Shown here piece after piece: positions 39,520-48,849 of a stretch of DNA of 64,000 nucleotides. The notes beneath the pieces are model-generated. The model was not told the DNA's origin. It ran no database searches and saw only the letters and a program-made list of their open reading frames with translations. Source of the stretch: Bradyrhizobium sp. KBS0727 (lineage in GTDB: Bacteria > Pseudomonadota > Alphaproteobacteria > Rhizobiales > Xanthobacteraceae); assembly GCF_005937885.2 (NCBI RefSeq), contig NZ_CP042176.1, positions 1,483,501 through 1,547,500 of the forward strand, in the 5' to 3' direction. How positions within the stretch are numbered: position 1 is the first letter of the stretch; every line of letters begins with the position of its first letter. The translations under genes were made by a program, and so were the position numbers.

Positions 39520-42500
39520 ATGATGCGGCGACCGTCGGCCCACGATAATTCCACGTTCGATTTTGTGGGAGCTCGCGCCATTCGCCGCCGGTGGTTAGCC
39601 GGAAGCGCCTTAAGCAGTTTGATGGTCGCATCCCTTGCCGGATCTTCGGATGCGTTGGCGCAATGTGCAACAAGTGGAACCGATCCTGTCAGCCTGACGT
39701 GCGCGGTCAATACGACAACAACGAGTACTACTAACGTAACTAGCCCAAATGGTTCGACATCGGATCGCATCCAGCAATTCAACGCTGATCTGAATGGTCA
39801 GGTCAGCGCGGCTGTGACCGTTGATGGTGCCGGTCTCAATCTGGTCACCACCAAGGTCGGAGGCGGAATTACTTTCATCAACTCTGGGACGGTAAGCGAC
39901 ACCGCTGGTGCTCCAAGCGCTGTGCAACTCGATGGAAGTGGTGGGACGGTTACATATGCCGGTGGAGGTACCATTTCGAGCACGTCCACGGCCAACAGTG
40001 GACTCGTGATCAACAACACCACTGGCAATATTTTAGTCAACATGACCGGCGGCCAGATCGGCACCGGTGCTGCGCGGGTGAGCAGGGGGATCGTGGCGAC
40101 CACGACCAGCGGCAGCATTGATCTCACCAGCTCGCCGATTTTCTCGATCAATGATGGCATCACTGCCGCGGTAACGGCCGGCACCAGTGGCGGGATCACC
40201 ATCCACGCCGGTAGCATCGATACCTTCAACACCGGCATTGTCTCGAGCATCGTCGGCGGGACCGGCAATACCGCGATTACCCTCAACGGCAACATCGCAA
40301 GCGCGGGTGGCGGCGGTATCCGCGCCGCGTCCAGCAGCACCGGAAGCATGAGTGTCGGCGGCACGGGCAACATCAGCACCAGTGCGGGCGGCGGCGCCAT
40401 CAGCGTGACCAACAGCGCGACCAGCACGAGCGGCGACATCACCATCAATCCGAGCGGGAACCTGACCTCCGCTCCATTCCCGGCCATCCTCGCCCAGATC
40501 ACCAATGCCGCCAACAACGCCAACATCATCGTGACGCCGACGGGCACGGTGTCGGGCGGCGACACCGGTGGCACCGCAGGCGTGATCACGGCCAGGACCG
40601 CCGGCGGCGGCAACGTCACCGTGACCACCGCCAACAACGTCTCCACCGTCATCGGACCTGCGATCTCCACGACGACAACCAGCGGCACCAACACGGTGAA
40701 CATCACCGGCGGAACCAACAATGCATTTGGTGCCGGCGACAACGTCAGTGCGACAGCAGGAAGTGGCAATGTCGCGGTTCACGTGGCGAATGCCAGTCTT
40801 CTTGGAGGCTCCGGCGGCGGCGGTATCGCTGTGACCACGGGCAGCGGCAACATCCTGGTCGATATGACCGCCAGTCAGATCGGTACCGGTGCTGCGCGGG
40901 CGGGCATGGGGATCGTGGCGACCACGACCAGCGGCAGCATTGATCTCACCAGCTCGCCGATTTTCTCGATCAATGATGGCATCACTGCCGCGGTAACGGC
41001 CGGCACCAGTGGCGGGATCACCATCCACGCCGGTAGCATCGATACCTTCAACACCGGCATTGTCTCGAGCATCGTCGGCGGGACCGGCAATACCGCGATT
41101 ACCCTCAACGGCAACATCGCAAGCGCGGGTGGCGGCGGTATCCGCGCCGCGTCCAGCAGCACCGGAAGCATGAGTGTCGGCGGCACGGGCAACATCAGCA
41201 CCAGTGCGGGCGGCGGCGCCATCAGCGTGACCAACAGCGCGACCAGCACGAGCGGCGACATCACCATCAATCCGAGCGGGAACCTGACCTCCGCTCCATT
41301 CCCGGCCATCCTCGCCCAGATCACCAATGCCGCCAACAACGCCAACATCATCGTGACGCCGACGGGCACGGTGTCGGGCGGCGACACCGGTGGCACCGCA
41401 GGCGTGATCACGGCCAGGACCGCCGGCGGCGGCAACGTCACCGTGACCACCGCCAACAACGTCTCCACCGTCATCGGACCTGCGATCTCCACGACGACAA
41501 CCAGCGGCACCAACACGGTGAACATCACCGGCGGAACCAACAATGCATTTGGTGCCGGCGACAACGTCAGTGCGACAGCAGGAAGTGGCAATGTCGCGGT
41601 TCACGTGGCGAATGCCAGTCTTCTTGGAGGCTCCGGCGGCGGCGGTATCGCTGTGACCACGGGCAGCGGCAACATCCTGGTCGATATGACCGCCAGTCAG
41701 ATCGGTACCGGTGCTGCGCGGGCGGGCATGGGGATCGTGGCGACCACGACCAGCGGCAGCATTGATCTCACCAGCTCGCCGATTTTCTCGATCAATGATG
41801 GCATCACTGCCGCGGTAACGGCCGGCACCAGTGGCGGGATCACCATCCACGCCGGTAGCATCGATACCTTCAACACCGGCATTGTCTCGAGCATCGTCGG
41901 CGGGACCGGCAATACCGCGATTACCCTCAACGGCAACATCGCAAGCGCGGGTGGCGGCGGTATCCGCGCCGCGTCCAGCAGCACCGGAAGCATGAGTGTC
42001 GGCGGCACGGGCAACATCAGCACCAGTGCGGGCGGCGGCGCCATCAGCGTGACCAACAGCGCGACCAGCACGAGCGGCGACATCACCATCAATCCGAGCG
42101 GGAACCTGACCTCCGCTCCATTCCCGGCCATCCTCGCCCAGATCACCAATGCCGCCAACAACGCCAACATCATCGTGACGCCGACGGGCACGGTGTCGGG
42201 CGGCGACACCGGTGGCACCGCAGGCGTGATCACGGCCAGGACCGCCGGCGGCGGCAACGTCACCGTGACCACCGCCAACAACGTCTCCACCGTCATCGGA
42301 CCTGCGATCTCCACGACGACAACCAGCGGCACCAACACGGTGAACATCACCGGTGGAACCAACAATGCATTTGGTGCCGGCGACAACGTCAGTGCGACAG
42401 CAGGAAGTGGCAATGTCGCGGTTCACGTGGCGAATGCCAGTCTTCTTGGAGGCTCCGGCGGCGGCGGTATCGCTGTGACCACGGGCAGCGGCAACATCCT

Positions 42501-45500
42501 GGTCGATATGACCGCCAGTCAGATCGGTACCGGTGCTGCGCGGGCGGGCATGGGGATCGTGGCGACCACGACCAGCGGCAGCATTGATCTCACCAGCTCG
42601 CCGATTTTCTCGATCAGTGATGGCATCACTGCCGCGGTAACGGCCGGCACCAGTGGCGGGATCACCATCCACGCCGGTAGCATCGATACCTTCAACACCG
42701 GCATTGTCTCGAGCATCGTCGGCGGGACCGGCAATACCGCGATTACCCTCAACGGCAACATCGCAAGCGCGGGTGGCGGCGGTATCCGCGCCGCGTCCAG
42801 CAGCACCGGAAGCATGAGTGTCGGCGGCACGGGCAACATCAGCACCAGTGCGGGTGGCGGCGCCATCAGCGTGACCAACAGCGCGACCAGCACGAGCGGC
42901 GACATCACCATCAATCCGAGCGGGAACCTGACCTCCGCTCCATTCCCGGCCATCCTCGCCCAGATCACCAATGCCGCCAACAACGCCAACATCATCGTGA
43001 CGCCGACGGGCACGGTGTCGGGCGGCGACACCGGTGGCACCGCAGGCGTGATCACGGCCAGGACCGCCGGCGGCGGCAACGTCACCGTGACCACCGCCAA
43101 CAACGTCTCCACCGTCATCGGACCTGCGATCTCCACGACGACAACCAGCGGCACCAACACGGTGAACATCACCGGTGGAATCGTTCAAGCTGCCGTGGGT
43201 GGAGAAGCGGTCGATGCTACCTCAGCTTCAGGCAGAATCGTTGTCTCGAATGCCGGTACAATCTTGGGCGGGACCATCGGCGTAGATCTCATCGGTGGCA
43301 GCGCAAGTACTGTCAACAACAATGGCACGATAACCAGCGCGATCGGCGTTTCGGCAACCGCGGGCGCCGCGAGCGTGTTCAATGCCGGCACCATCACGGG
43401 CACCGGGGGTACTGCGGTTCAGTTCGCTGGCACCGGCAACACGTTGACGATCGCACCGACAAGCGTCATCGGCGGCAACGCGCTCGGCACAGGACAAGAT
43501 CTGCTCCAGCTTGGTGGATCGGGCACCGGAAGCTTCAACGCTGCCTCGATCGGTCCGGCGGCACAGTATCGAGGTTTTGGCGCCTTCTCCAAGGTCGGTG
43601 ATTCCACATGGACCCTGTCCGGAAACAATGCGCTGGTGTTGCCGTGGACCGTCCAGCAAGGCTTGTTGAACGTAGCCGGATCGCTCACCAATTCCTCCTT
43701 CACGGTGCAGGCGGGCGCGCTGTCGGTCACCGGCACAATCGGTTCGGCCATCGTCAATGGCGGCACCTTCTCGATACTGGCTGCTGGACTAGGCGGCCCC
43801 GTCACGGTCAACGGCGGGACGGCCTCGATTGTCGGCGCGATCAATTCGGCCACGGTCAACAACGGAAACTTTTCGGTGCTGGCCGGCGGACTCGGCGGAC
43901 CCGTCACGGTCAACGGCGGAACTGCTTCGATTGGCGGCACGATCAACATGACCGCTGTCAACGGTGGATTGCTGTCGGTTCTTGCGGGCGGCGTCGCGGG
44001 AGCGACCACGGTCAATGGCGGCGTCCTCACCGGCAACGGCACCGTCGGCACGACGCAAATCAACAGCGGTGGCACCTTCGCTCCGGGCACGTCCGGAACG
44101 CCGGGGACGTCGTTGACGGTGGCGGGCAATCTCGCCTTCCAGTCCGGCGCAATATATTTGGTGCAGGTCAATCCTTCGACGGCCAGCCTGGCAAATGTCA
44201 CGGGGACTGCCGCGCTCGCAGGAAATGTGCTCGTTGCTCTTACGCCGGGCAATTATGTCCGAAAGCAGTACGACATTTTACATGCGACGGCGCTGGGCAA
44301 CACGTTTGCCGGCGCCAGTTCAAACGTGCCGGGCTTTGCCGCCAGCCTCAGCTACACGAATACCGACGTATTCTTGAACCTGAGCGCAGCGCTTGGCGGC
44401 TCCGGGCGCGCTGGTGGGTTGAGTGGCAATCAGCAGAACGTCGCCAATGCGATCAACAATTTCTTCAACGGCGGTGGCGCGCTGCCACCCGGGTTCTCCA
44501 CGTTGTTCGGGCTCAGCGGCGGCAGTCTCGCCAATGCCCTTGGTCAGCTTTCCGGCGAAATCGCGACTACCTCGCAGCAGTCGACCTTCAACGCGATGAA
44601 CTTGTTCATGGGTTTGATGACCGATCCGTTCATTGCTGGGCGGGGCAACCCGGTTTCGGCCGGCGGCGGCACGACGAGATATGCCGACGAGCAGGGGCTT
44701 GGGTATGCCGCCAAGCGCAATCCGAACGACGCGCTGGCCGCGATCTATCGCAAGGCGCCGGTGGCGGCGGATCCGTTTGCGCAACGCTGGAGCGTTTGGG
44801 CGGCAGGCTATGGCGGTTCGCAGACCACGAACGGCAATGCGGTGCTGGGCTCGAACAACACCACCAGCAATCTTTATGGCACGGCCGTCGGCGCGGACTA
44901 CCGGCTGTCTCCGGACACGCTGGCAGGCTTTGCGCTCGCCGGCGGCGGGACCAATTTCAGCGTCGCCAACGGGCTCGGCTCGGGCCGCTCCGACCTGTTC
45001 CAAGCCGGCGCGTTCGTCCGGCACACGATGGGTGCGGCCTATCTCTCGGGTGCACTCGCCTATGGTTGGCAGGACATCACTACCAACCGCACACTGACGA
45101 TTGCGGGCCTCGACCAGCTGCAGGCGAAGTTCAACGCCAACGCATGGTCGGGCCGCGTCGAGGGCGGCTACGGCTTCGTGGCGCCGGGACTGGCGATCGG
45201 GCTGACACCCTACGCCGCGGGCCAGTTCACCACCTTCGACCTGCCGGCCTATGCCGAGCAGGCGATATCAGGCGCCAATACCTTTGCTCTGGCCTACGGC
45301 GCCAAGAGCGTGACGGCAGCGCGCAGCGAACTCGGCCTGCGCACGGACAAGTCGTTTGCGATGGCAGACGGCGTGTTCACGCTGCGCGGCCGCGCGGCCT
45401 GGGCACATGATTACAATCCCGACCGCAGCATTGGCGCCACCTTCCAGACACTGCCGGGCGCATCCTTTGTGGTCAACGGCGCAAGGCAGGCGAGCGATGC

Positions 45501-45630
45501 CGTGCTGCTGACAGCTTCCGCCGAAAAGAAATGGCTGAACGGCTGGTCGGCAGCCGGGACGTTCGAGGGCGAATTCTCCAGCGTCACTACCAGCTATGCT
45601 GGCAAGGGCGTGGTGCGGTATTCGTGGTAA
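39520..45630 (+). CDS. Autotransporter (type V secretion) with tandemly repeated passenger
   Basis: 2,036 residues. Two ATG codons lie in tandem at the start; the Shine-Dalgarno is weak. The N-terminus is a long signal region: RRRWLAGSALSSLMVASLAG with probable cleavage near ALAQ-C. The passenger is Gly/Thr/Ser/Asn-rich and beta-helical in character. Residues about 170-1,220 consist of just under four copies of a 274-residue unit. A linker of the passenger-associated type follows (VNGGTASIGGTINMTAVNG, GTFAPGTSGTPGTSLTVAGN, LAGNVLVALTPGNYVRKQYD). From about residue 1,756 (RWSVWAAGYGGSQTTNGN) to the end is the autotransporter beta-barrel, finishing in the expected aromatic residue (GVVRYSW). 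It would display or release the passenger at the cell surface; adhesion is the likely but unproven role. Confidence 0.93.
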   Translation: MMRRPSAHDNSTFDFVGARAIRRRWLAGSALSSLMVASLAGSSDALAQCATSGTDPVSLTCAVNTTTTSTTNVTSPNGSTSDRIQQFNADLNGQVSAAVTVDGAGLNLVTTKVGGGITFINSGTVSDTAGAPSAVQLDGSGGTVTYAGGGTISSTSTANSGLVINNTTGNILVNMTGGQIGTGAARVSRGIVATTTSGSIDLTSSPIFSINDGITAAVTAGTSGGITIHAGSIDTFNTGIVSSIVGGTGNTAITLNGNIASAGGGGIRAASSSTGSMSVGGTGNISTSAGGGAISVTNSATSTSGDITINPSGNLTSAPFPAILAQITNAANNANIIVTPTGTVSGGDTGGTAGVITARTAGGGNVTVTTANNVSTVIGPAISTTTTSGTNTVNITGGTNNAFGAGDNVSATAGSGNVAVHVANASLLGGSGGGGIAVTTGSGNILVDMTASQIGTGAARAGMGIVATTTSGSIDLTSSPIFSINDGITAAVTAGTSGGITIHAGSIDTFNTGIVSSIVGGTGNTAITLNGNIASAGGGGIRAASSSTGSMSVGGTGNISTSAGGGAISVTNSATSTSGDITINPSGNLTSAPFPAILAQITNAANNANIIVTPTGTVSGGDTGGTAGVITARTAGGGNVTVTTANNVSTVIGPAISTTTTSGTNTVNITGGTNNAFGAGDNVSATAGSGNVAVHVANASLLGGSGGGGIAVTTGSGNILVDMTASQIGTGAARAGMGIVATTTSGSIDLTSSPIFSINDGITAAVTAGTSGGITIHAGSIDTFNTGIVSSIVGGTGNTAITLNGNIASAGGGGIRAASSSTGSMSVGGTGNISTSAGGGAISVTNSATSTSGDITINPSGNLTSAPFPAILAQITNAANNANIIVTPTGTVSGGDTGGTAGVITARTAGGGNVTVTTANNVSTVIGPAISTTTTSGTNTVNITGGTNNAFGAGDNVSATAGSGNVAVHVANASLLGGSGGGGIAVTTGSGNILVDMTASQIGTGAARAGMGIVATTTSGSIDLTSSPIFSISDGITAAVTAGTSGGITIHAGSIDTFNTGIVSSIVGGTGNTAITLNGNIASAGGGGIRAASSSTGSMSVGGTGNISTSAGGGAISVTNSATSTSGDITINPSGNLTSAPFPAILAQITNAANNANIIVTPTGTVSGGDTGGTAGVITARTAGGGNVTVTTANNVSTVIGPAISTTTTSGTNTVNITGGIVQAAVGGEAVDATSASGRIVVSNAGTILGGTIGVDLIGGSASTVNNNGTITSAIGVSATAGAASVFNAGTITGTGGTAVQFAGTGNTLTIAPTSVIGGNALGTGQDLLQLGGSGTGSFNAASIGPAAQYRGFGAFSKVGDSTWTLSGNNALVLPWTVQQGLLNVAGSLTNSSFTVQAGALSVTGTIGSAIVNGGTFSILAAGLGGPVTVNGGTASIVGAINSATVNNGNFSVLAGGLGGPVTVNGGTASIGGTINMTAVNGGLLSVLAGGVAGATTVNGGVLTGNGTVGTTQINSGGTFAPGTSGTPGTSLTVAGNLAFQSGAIYLVQVNPSTASLANVTGTAALAGNVLVALTPGNYVRKQYDILHATALGNTFAGASSNVPGFAASLSYTNTDVFLNLSAALGGSGRAGGLSGNQQNVANAINNFFNGGGALPPGFSTLFGLSGGSLANALGQLSGEIATTSQQSTFNAMNLFMGLMTDPFIAGRGNPVSAGGGTTRYADEQGLGYAAKRNPNDALAAIYRKAPVAADPFAQRWSVWAAGYGGSQTTNGNAVLGSNNTTSNLYGTAVGADYRLSPDTLAGFALAGGGTNFSVANGLGSGRSDLFQAGAFVRHTMGAAYLSGALAYGWQDITTNRTLTIAGLDQLQAKFNANAWSGRVEGGYGFVAPGLAIGLTPYAAGQFTTFDLPAYAEQAISGANTFALAYGAKSVTAARSELGLRTDKSFAMADGVFTLRGRAAWAHDYNPDRSIGATFQTLPGASFVVNGARQASDAVLLTASAEKKWLNGWSAAGTFEGEFSSVTTSYAGKGVVRYSW
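40027..43180 (+). repeat. 822-bp tandem repeat, 3.8 copies, in autotransporter passenger
   Basis: Copies begin at 40027, 40849, 41671 and 42493. The last stops at about 43180 after roughly 688 bases, where the frame moves on to unique sequence. The unit is 274 codons, so copy-number change keeps the frame. Copies 2-4 are almost identical at the nucleotide level, with only isolated differences seen (for example AAT versus AGT near 42616, and GGC versus GGT in a late codon). Copy 1 differs mainly in its first 60 bases. Confidence 0.97.
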
Positions 45631-46197
45631 GATCACCAATCCCCGGGTAGGAACCGAAGCCGCTTCGTGGCTTGGACAATGTCCGTTGATTGGATGCCGG
45701 TTAGATCGGAGCGATCTGCGGACGGCCAAAACGCGGCCGCGCACCAACCCATAGCTCGCGCGCGATGCCTAACGGCTCGATACCCATTTTCGACCACCCA
45801 TCATTTTCCTTGCCGGCGCGGTGCAGTTCGCGGTGATGTGCTCGGCAGAGCGGGACCGTAAATTCGTCGCTGACCTTTTGCCCATGGTTCAGATCGCCCA
45901 TCATCTGGCGATGCTGCTCGCTAGACTAGCCTTTATGCGCGTGTTGTGTGAAGACGTCGGCGCGCAGCACCCCCCGCCCTGGGATCGTTTTGGCGCCCTC
46001 TGAGGAAACGAAAAACGGGGCGCACCAAAGCGCGGACCCACTGAGCGGCTGCGTCAGAAAGTGTCACTCCCCACAACGACCGGTTCCCGATGAAACAGGA
46101 ACGAAACCATTTTTGATCTGCAATGAAGTTTTGCGGAAGTGAAAGGCAAGTAGCTTAGTGACACGGGATGCGCACCATTTTGAGATGGAGCCTTACC
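45631..46197. other. Spacer with HNH-gene debris
   Basis: 567 bases. Apart from the decayed HNH copy listed separately (45740-45890), no gene or RNA could be recognised. Confidence 0.5.
45740..45890 (-). pseudogene. Decayed partial copy of the downstream HNH protein gene
   Basis: The minus strand encodes [20 protein letters not shown] and continues HRAGKENDGWSKMGIEPLG and ARELWVGARP. This is a close match to the C-terminal part of the protein at 46688-47392 ([49 protein letters not shown]). The N-terminal two-thirds, including the Cys pair, is absent, so it cannot be functional as an HNH protein. It is a fossil of a duplication or of a second phage-type element. Confidence 0.8.
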
Positions 46198-46293
46198 ATG
46201 ACTGGGAAACAGAACATTAACTGGCTTAACGTGGCGGGTGTTGCGTCGGTGGCCGCGATGGGACTGGCCCTCGTGATGCTTGTGGCCTCCTAA
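46198..46293 (+). CDS. 31-residue single-pass membrane peptide
   Basis: A short ORF, MTGKQNINWLNVAGVASVAA followed by MGLALVMLVAS, with a strong Shine-Dalgarno (GGAG, 46187-46190) seven bases before the ATG. The peptide has a short polar head and one hydrophobic segment long enough to cross the membrane (about residues 11-30). It resembles no family I know. Small membrane peptides often modulate larger membrane proteins, but no partner is suggested here. Good ribosome binding site and clean topology support reality; no conservation evidence is available. Confidence 0.5.
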   Translation: MTGKQNINWLNVAGVASVAAMGLALVMLVAS

Positions 46294-46687
46294 TCTAGGC
46301 GACACCTGAACGGGTCATTGAATCCGCTTCGGATTTCGCAATGGACACGCGCCCACCCTCGATGCTGCAAGCTTCGGCTGCGTAAGACCACGGTAGCGCG
46401 ACCAAGCCCGATGGGTGTCGCTTCGGTTCAGTATCAGCCTGTGCGTAAAGCGTAGCTCACCGCGAGACCTCAGAGCGTTACGTCGTGACGTCGTTCAGGC
46501 GCTCTGCGATGATGTCGAGAAAATCCTGCGATTCGGTTTTATTCGGTATGGGGCCGGCATCGGCGCCAAATGACAGCCACGCATTCCAAGGGTTCGAACC
46601 GTAAACCGTGACCTTCAACCCGCGCGTCGGGCAGTTTTGCTGCCCGATAGTGCTGACGTATCAACTGATTCCATAGCCGGTATTTTT
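46294..46687. other. Gene-free spacer with hairpins
   Basis: 394 bases without a gene. It contains a 6-bp hairpin AATCCG/CGGATT at 46321-46335, possibly ending the small peptide transcript, and a nested stem-loop at 46471-46506 (CAGAGCG/CGCTCTG outside, ACGTC/GACGT inside). Confidence 0.4.
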
Positions 46688-47392
46688 TCATTTAGACGGG
46701 CTTCGCGAAGCGCGGAAAGAGTGAGCCGAAGGCATTTCTGAGCGATTGCTTGCGTCGACCGGAAAGACTAGCGGCTGCTCCGAAAGGCTTGGTAGGGGAT
46801 GAGTGCCAAGCCATAGATCGCGCGCGCTCCCTAAGGGGTCGATAGCCATCTTAGACCACCAGTCCCGTTCCTTGCCGGCGCGGTGAAGTTCGCGATGATG
46901 CGCCCGGCAAAGCGGGACCGTGAATTCGTCGCTGACCTTCTGTCCAAGCCCGCGGGCTTGCGCAAATCGCAGATGGTGCGGATCGCAGGGTTCGCGGCCG
47001 CAGACGAGGCAGGGCTGCTTGGCCACGAACCGCAGGTGCTGCTTGTCCCGAAGCCGCTTGGTCTCAGGCAGGGCGAGCACGCTCTTGTCGATGCGACCCC
47101 GGGGTTCTTCATGGGCGGTCGGCATCGGGTCCGGTTCGGTAGGCGAGGGGGCGCCATCAGCAGAGACCGCCTGGAAGCTGATGAGCCGGATCTGAAAGGC
47201 CGCTCGGACCTTTTCTCCATCTGTCGGCGCCAGGCTGTTTGCCCTGGGCCAGGCCTTCAGCGTCCAAGCATCCAGTTCGTCTTCAGATCCAAGCCCACCC
47301 AGTTCGGCCAGCAGCTGATCCCGCAGGATCGCCGAGGCTTCGGGCTGGGCGGCACCGTTGGAGCCTTTGCGGGGCCGCTGGAATGTTTTCAC
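46688..47392 (-). CDS. HNH-like zinc-finger nuclease protein, phage-type
   Basis: 234 residues from a GTG start that overlaps the upstream ERF stop by four bases (GTGA). The C-terminal half has a Cys pair CLVCG, then CDPHHLRF and [14 protein letters not shown], the pattern of Cys/His-ligated HNH nucleases carried by phages next to recombination genes. The N-terminal half (residues about 1-95) is variable. In such cassettes the HNH protein may act on branched or recombining DNA. A decayed duplicate of its C-terminus lies about 0.9 kb away at 45740-45890. Functional assignment is at family level. Confidence 0.75.
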   Translation of the reverse strand: MKTFQRPRKGSNGAAQPEASAILRDQLLAELGGLGSEDELDAWTLKAWPRANSLAPTDGEKVRAAFQIRLISFQAVSADGAPSPTEPDPMPTAHEEPRGRIDKSVLALPETKRLRDKQHLRFVAKQPCLVCGREPCDPHHLRFAQARGLGQKVSDEFTVPLCRAHHRELHRAGKERDWWSKMAIDPLGSARDLWLGTHPLPSLSEQPLVFPVDASNRSEMPSAHSFRASRSPSK

Positions 47393-47907
47393 GCCAGTTG
47401 GCGGGCTTTTTGACCATTCGAGGTGGAATTCCTGGCCGGCGGGTCATTCTGCGGGCTTGACGGGGCCGCCGTTTGCGGGACGAGGTCGGGCGCATCGAGA
47501 TCGTCCGCGCCGGCGATGCCGACCAAGGTGAACAGGGCGTAGCGCCGGGCATAGGTGAGGGCAGCGCCCATCCGGTGGGGGGCTCCCGTCTCAGAGACCG
47601 GGCATACCGGCCAATCCGACGACACCCATTCTCCGGACGAATGGGCGAGCGTCGTAGTCAGGCGGATCAGCCCGGCCGCCTCATCAATCGAGGTGGTCTG
47701 GACGGTCGCAATCTCGTGTCGGCCAAGGCTTTTGCGTACCAGATCGAGCCCACAGGCGAGCGAGGCGTAGCGGAAGCTGCGGTCAGCTTCCCGCGGGAAG
47801 GGCGAGATGATCGTGGCGGTCAGCGATTTCTCGGGATTGGCGAGTTCAATCTGGGCCTTTGCCAGGGCGCCCGCGATCGCGCCGATGGTCTCGCTAGAGT
47901 GCTGCAT
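47389..47907 (-). CDS. ERF-family single-strand annealing protein
   Basis: 172 residues from the ATG at 47907, chosen because GGAGG lies six bases upstream and the protein then begins [19 protein letters not shown] as family members do. The core [39 protein letters not shown] and [20 protein letters not shown] followed by [14 protein letters not shown] is typical of ERF proteins, which anneal complementary single strands in phage recombination. It overlaps the end of the YqaJ nuclease gene by 14 bases, and the HNH gene follows with a four-base overlap, so the three are one operon. A longer start at 47997 inside the YqaJ gene is unlikely. Confidence 0.88.
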   Translation of the reverse strand: MQHSSETIGAIAGALAKAQIELANPEKSLTATIISPFPREADRSFRYASLACGLDLVRKSLGRHEIATVQTTSIDEAAGLIRLTTTLAHSSGEWVSSDWPVCPVSETGAPHRMGAALTYARRYALFTLVGIAGADDLDAPDLVPQTAAPSSPQNDPPARNSTSNGQKARQLA

Positions 47908-48700
47908 GACCGGCCTCCGTTTGCATGAGGTCGAAACTAATCGCCCCCGATTTCGAGCGCTTGGCGCGAATGCCGTGTCCTGCCGCCTCCTTGGCATCCT
48001 CTGGCATCAGCTTCTTGAGCTCGACCTTGGCGGCTTCATGATTGAGGAAGGCTCCGCGGGTCTGGCAAAACACGCCGGCGAATTCGGCCCAGGAGTTGGA
48101 TGAGGTCATGTCGACGGTCCGGACCGCTTCGATCTTTGGCCGCGGCGGCTCGACGCCAAAGAGGTGAGGGGTCTCGCCGGTTTCGACACAGCGCCAGAAC
48201 TTCTTCTCGGCCGTCAGCAGGAGGTGCTGGTAGAGTGGATCGGCCGGAATGGTCATCTCGACCCATTTGCCACCGCCGGTGATGATCGACAGCACCGCCG
48301 TCCGGCATGCCGTGACCCACATGTTGTGCTGCAGCTGGGCCATGTGCTTTTCGGCGGCGCCTTCCTCCGAGAATGACCAGGGTAGCATGAACTTGGCTTC
48401 GAACACCGCGCCGGTCCCTTCGATCATGCCATCCAGTGTCGCCGCCATCCAGCGCTTGACGGGGTGAAACACCCGGCGCTGCACCTCGGTGATGACTTGG
48501 CCGGTATTCTTCTGGTACCAGTGCCGGTTGAGGTGCTCGGTCACGGTGCCAAGCTGGACAATCAGGTTTGCCGAAAGATCCTCAGGCTCGACCTCGCCGC
48601 GCTTTTCGCGCCAAAGACGGAGCAGGGCGGTTTCGTCGTCGCCCATGATAATCCGTGCGTCCGAGCCGCCGATAAAGGAGCGTCGATCTGATTGAGCCAT
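47894..48700 (-). CDS. YqaJ-family viral recombinase/exonuclease
   Basis: 268 residues; GGGAG precedes the ATG at 48700. The fold signature of lambda-exo-like nucleases is visible: [15 protein letters not shown] near the N-terminus, [34 protein letters not shown] (with the catalytic D...ExK), and [20 protein letters not shown]. Such enzymes resect double-strand ends 5'->3' and load the annealing protein encoded next to them, here ERF. No phage structural genes, integrase or attachment site are visible nearby, so this is an isolated or remnant recombination module. Confidence 0.88.
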   Translation of the reverse strand: MAQSDRRSFIGGSDARIIMGDDETALLRLWREKRGEVEPEDLSANLIVQLGTVTEHLNRHWYQKNTGQVITEVQRRVFHPVKRWMAATLDGMIEGTGAVFEAKFMLPWSFSEEGAAEKHMAQLQHNMWVTACRTAVLSIITGGGKWVEMTIPADPLYQHLLLTAEKKFWRCVETGETPHLFGVEPPRPKIEAVRTVDMTSSNSWAEFAGVFCQTRGAFLNHEAAKVELKKLMPEDAKEAAGHGIRAKRSKSGAISFDLMQTEAGHAAL

Positions 48701-48781
48701 TGCAATCTCCCTGTTTCGAGGACGTCCCTCCGTGTTAATTCCAACACGATGGCGCCTTTTGAGTCGCCTGAACGTAAATTG

Positions 48782-48832
48782 ATAGAAATTCTATTAATAC
48801 GGCGAGGGTTGGCCGTCAATAGAAATTCTATC
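48782..48832. promoter_or_regulatory. Twin palindromic operators between XRE repressor and recombination operon
   Basis: The 13-bp dyad ATAGAAATTCTAT occurs twice, at 48782-48794 and 48820-48832, centre to centre 38 bases. Each half mirrors the other exactly around a central A. They lie in the 149-base divergent gap between yqaJ (start 48700, minus) and the XRE gene (start 48850, plus). This is the usual arrangement for a repressor controlling both itself and a divergent phage-like operon. Confidence 0.7.
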
Positions 48833-48849
48833 AAACGAAGAGAGCAATT

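Noticed and set aside
40027..43180. Possible CRISPR or satellite-like array
   Set aside because: The repeat unit is 822 bp, coding and without spacers; it is a protein-coding tandem duplication.
40033..43188. 1,051-codon open frame on the minus strand of the autotransporter repeats
   Set aside because: It is the antisense of a GC-rich repetitive gene. Its product is Arg/Asp/Gly/Ala filler with no domain, and its length comes only from repetition of a stop-free unit.
46591..46600. GGTTCGAACC resembling a tRNA T-loop, possible tRNA or phage att site
   Set aside because: The flanking bases do not form the five-base T-stem, and no acceptor, anticodon or D arm can be drawn around it.
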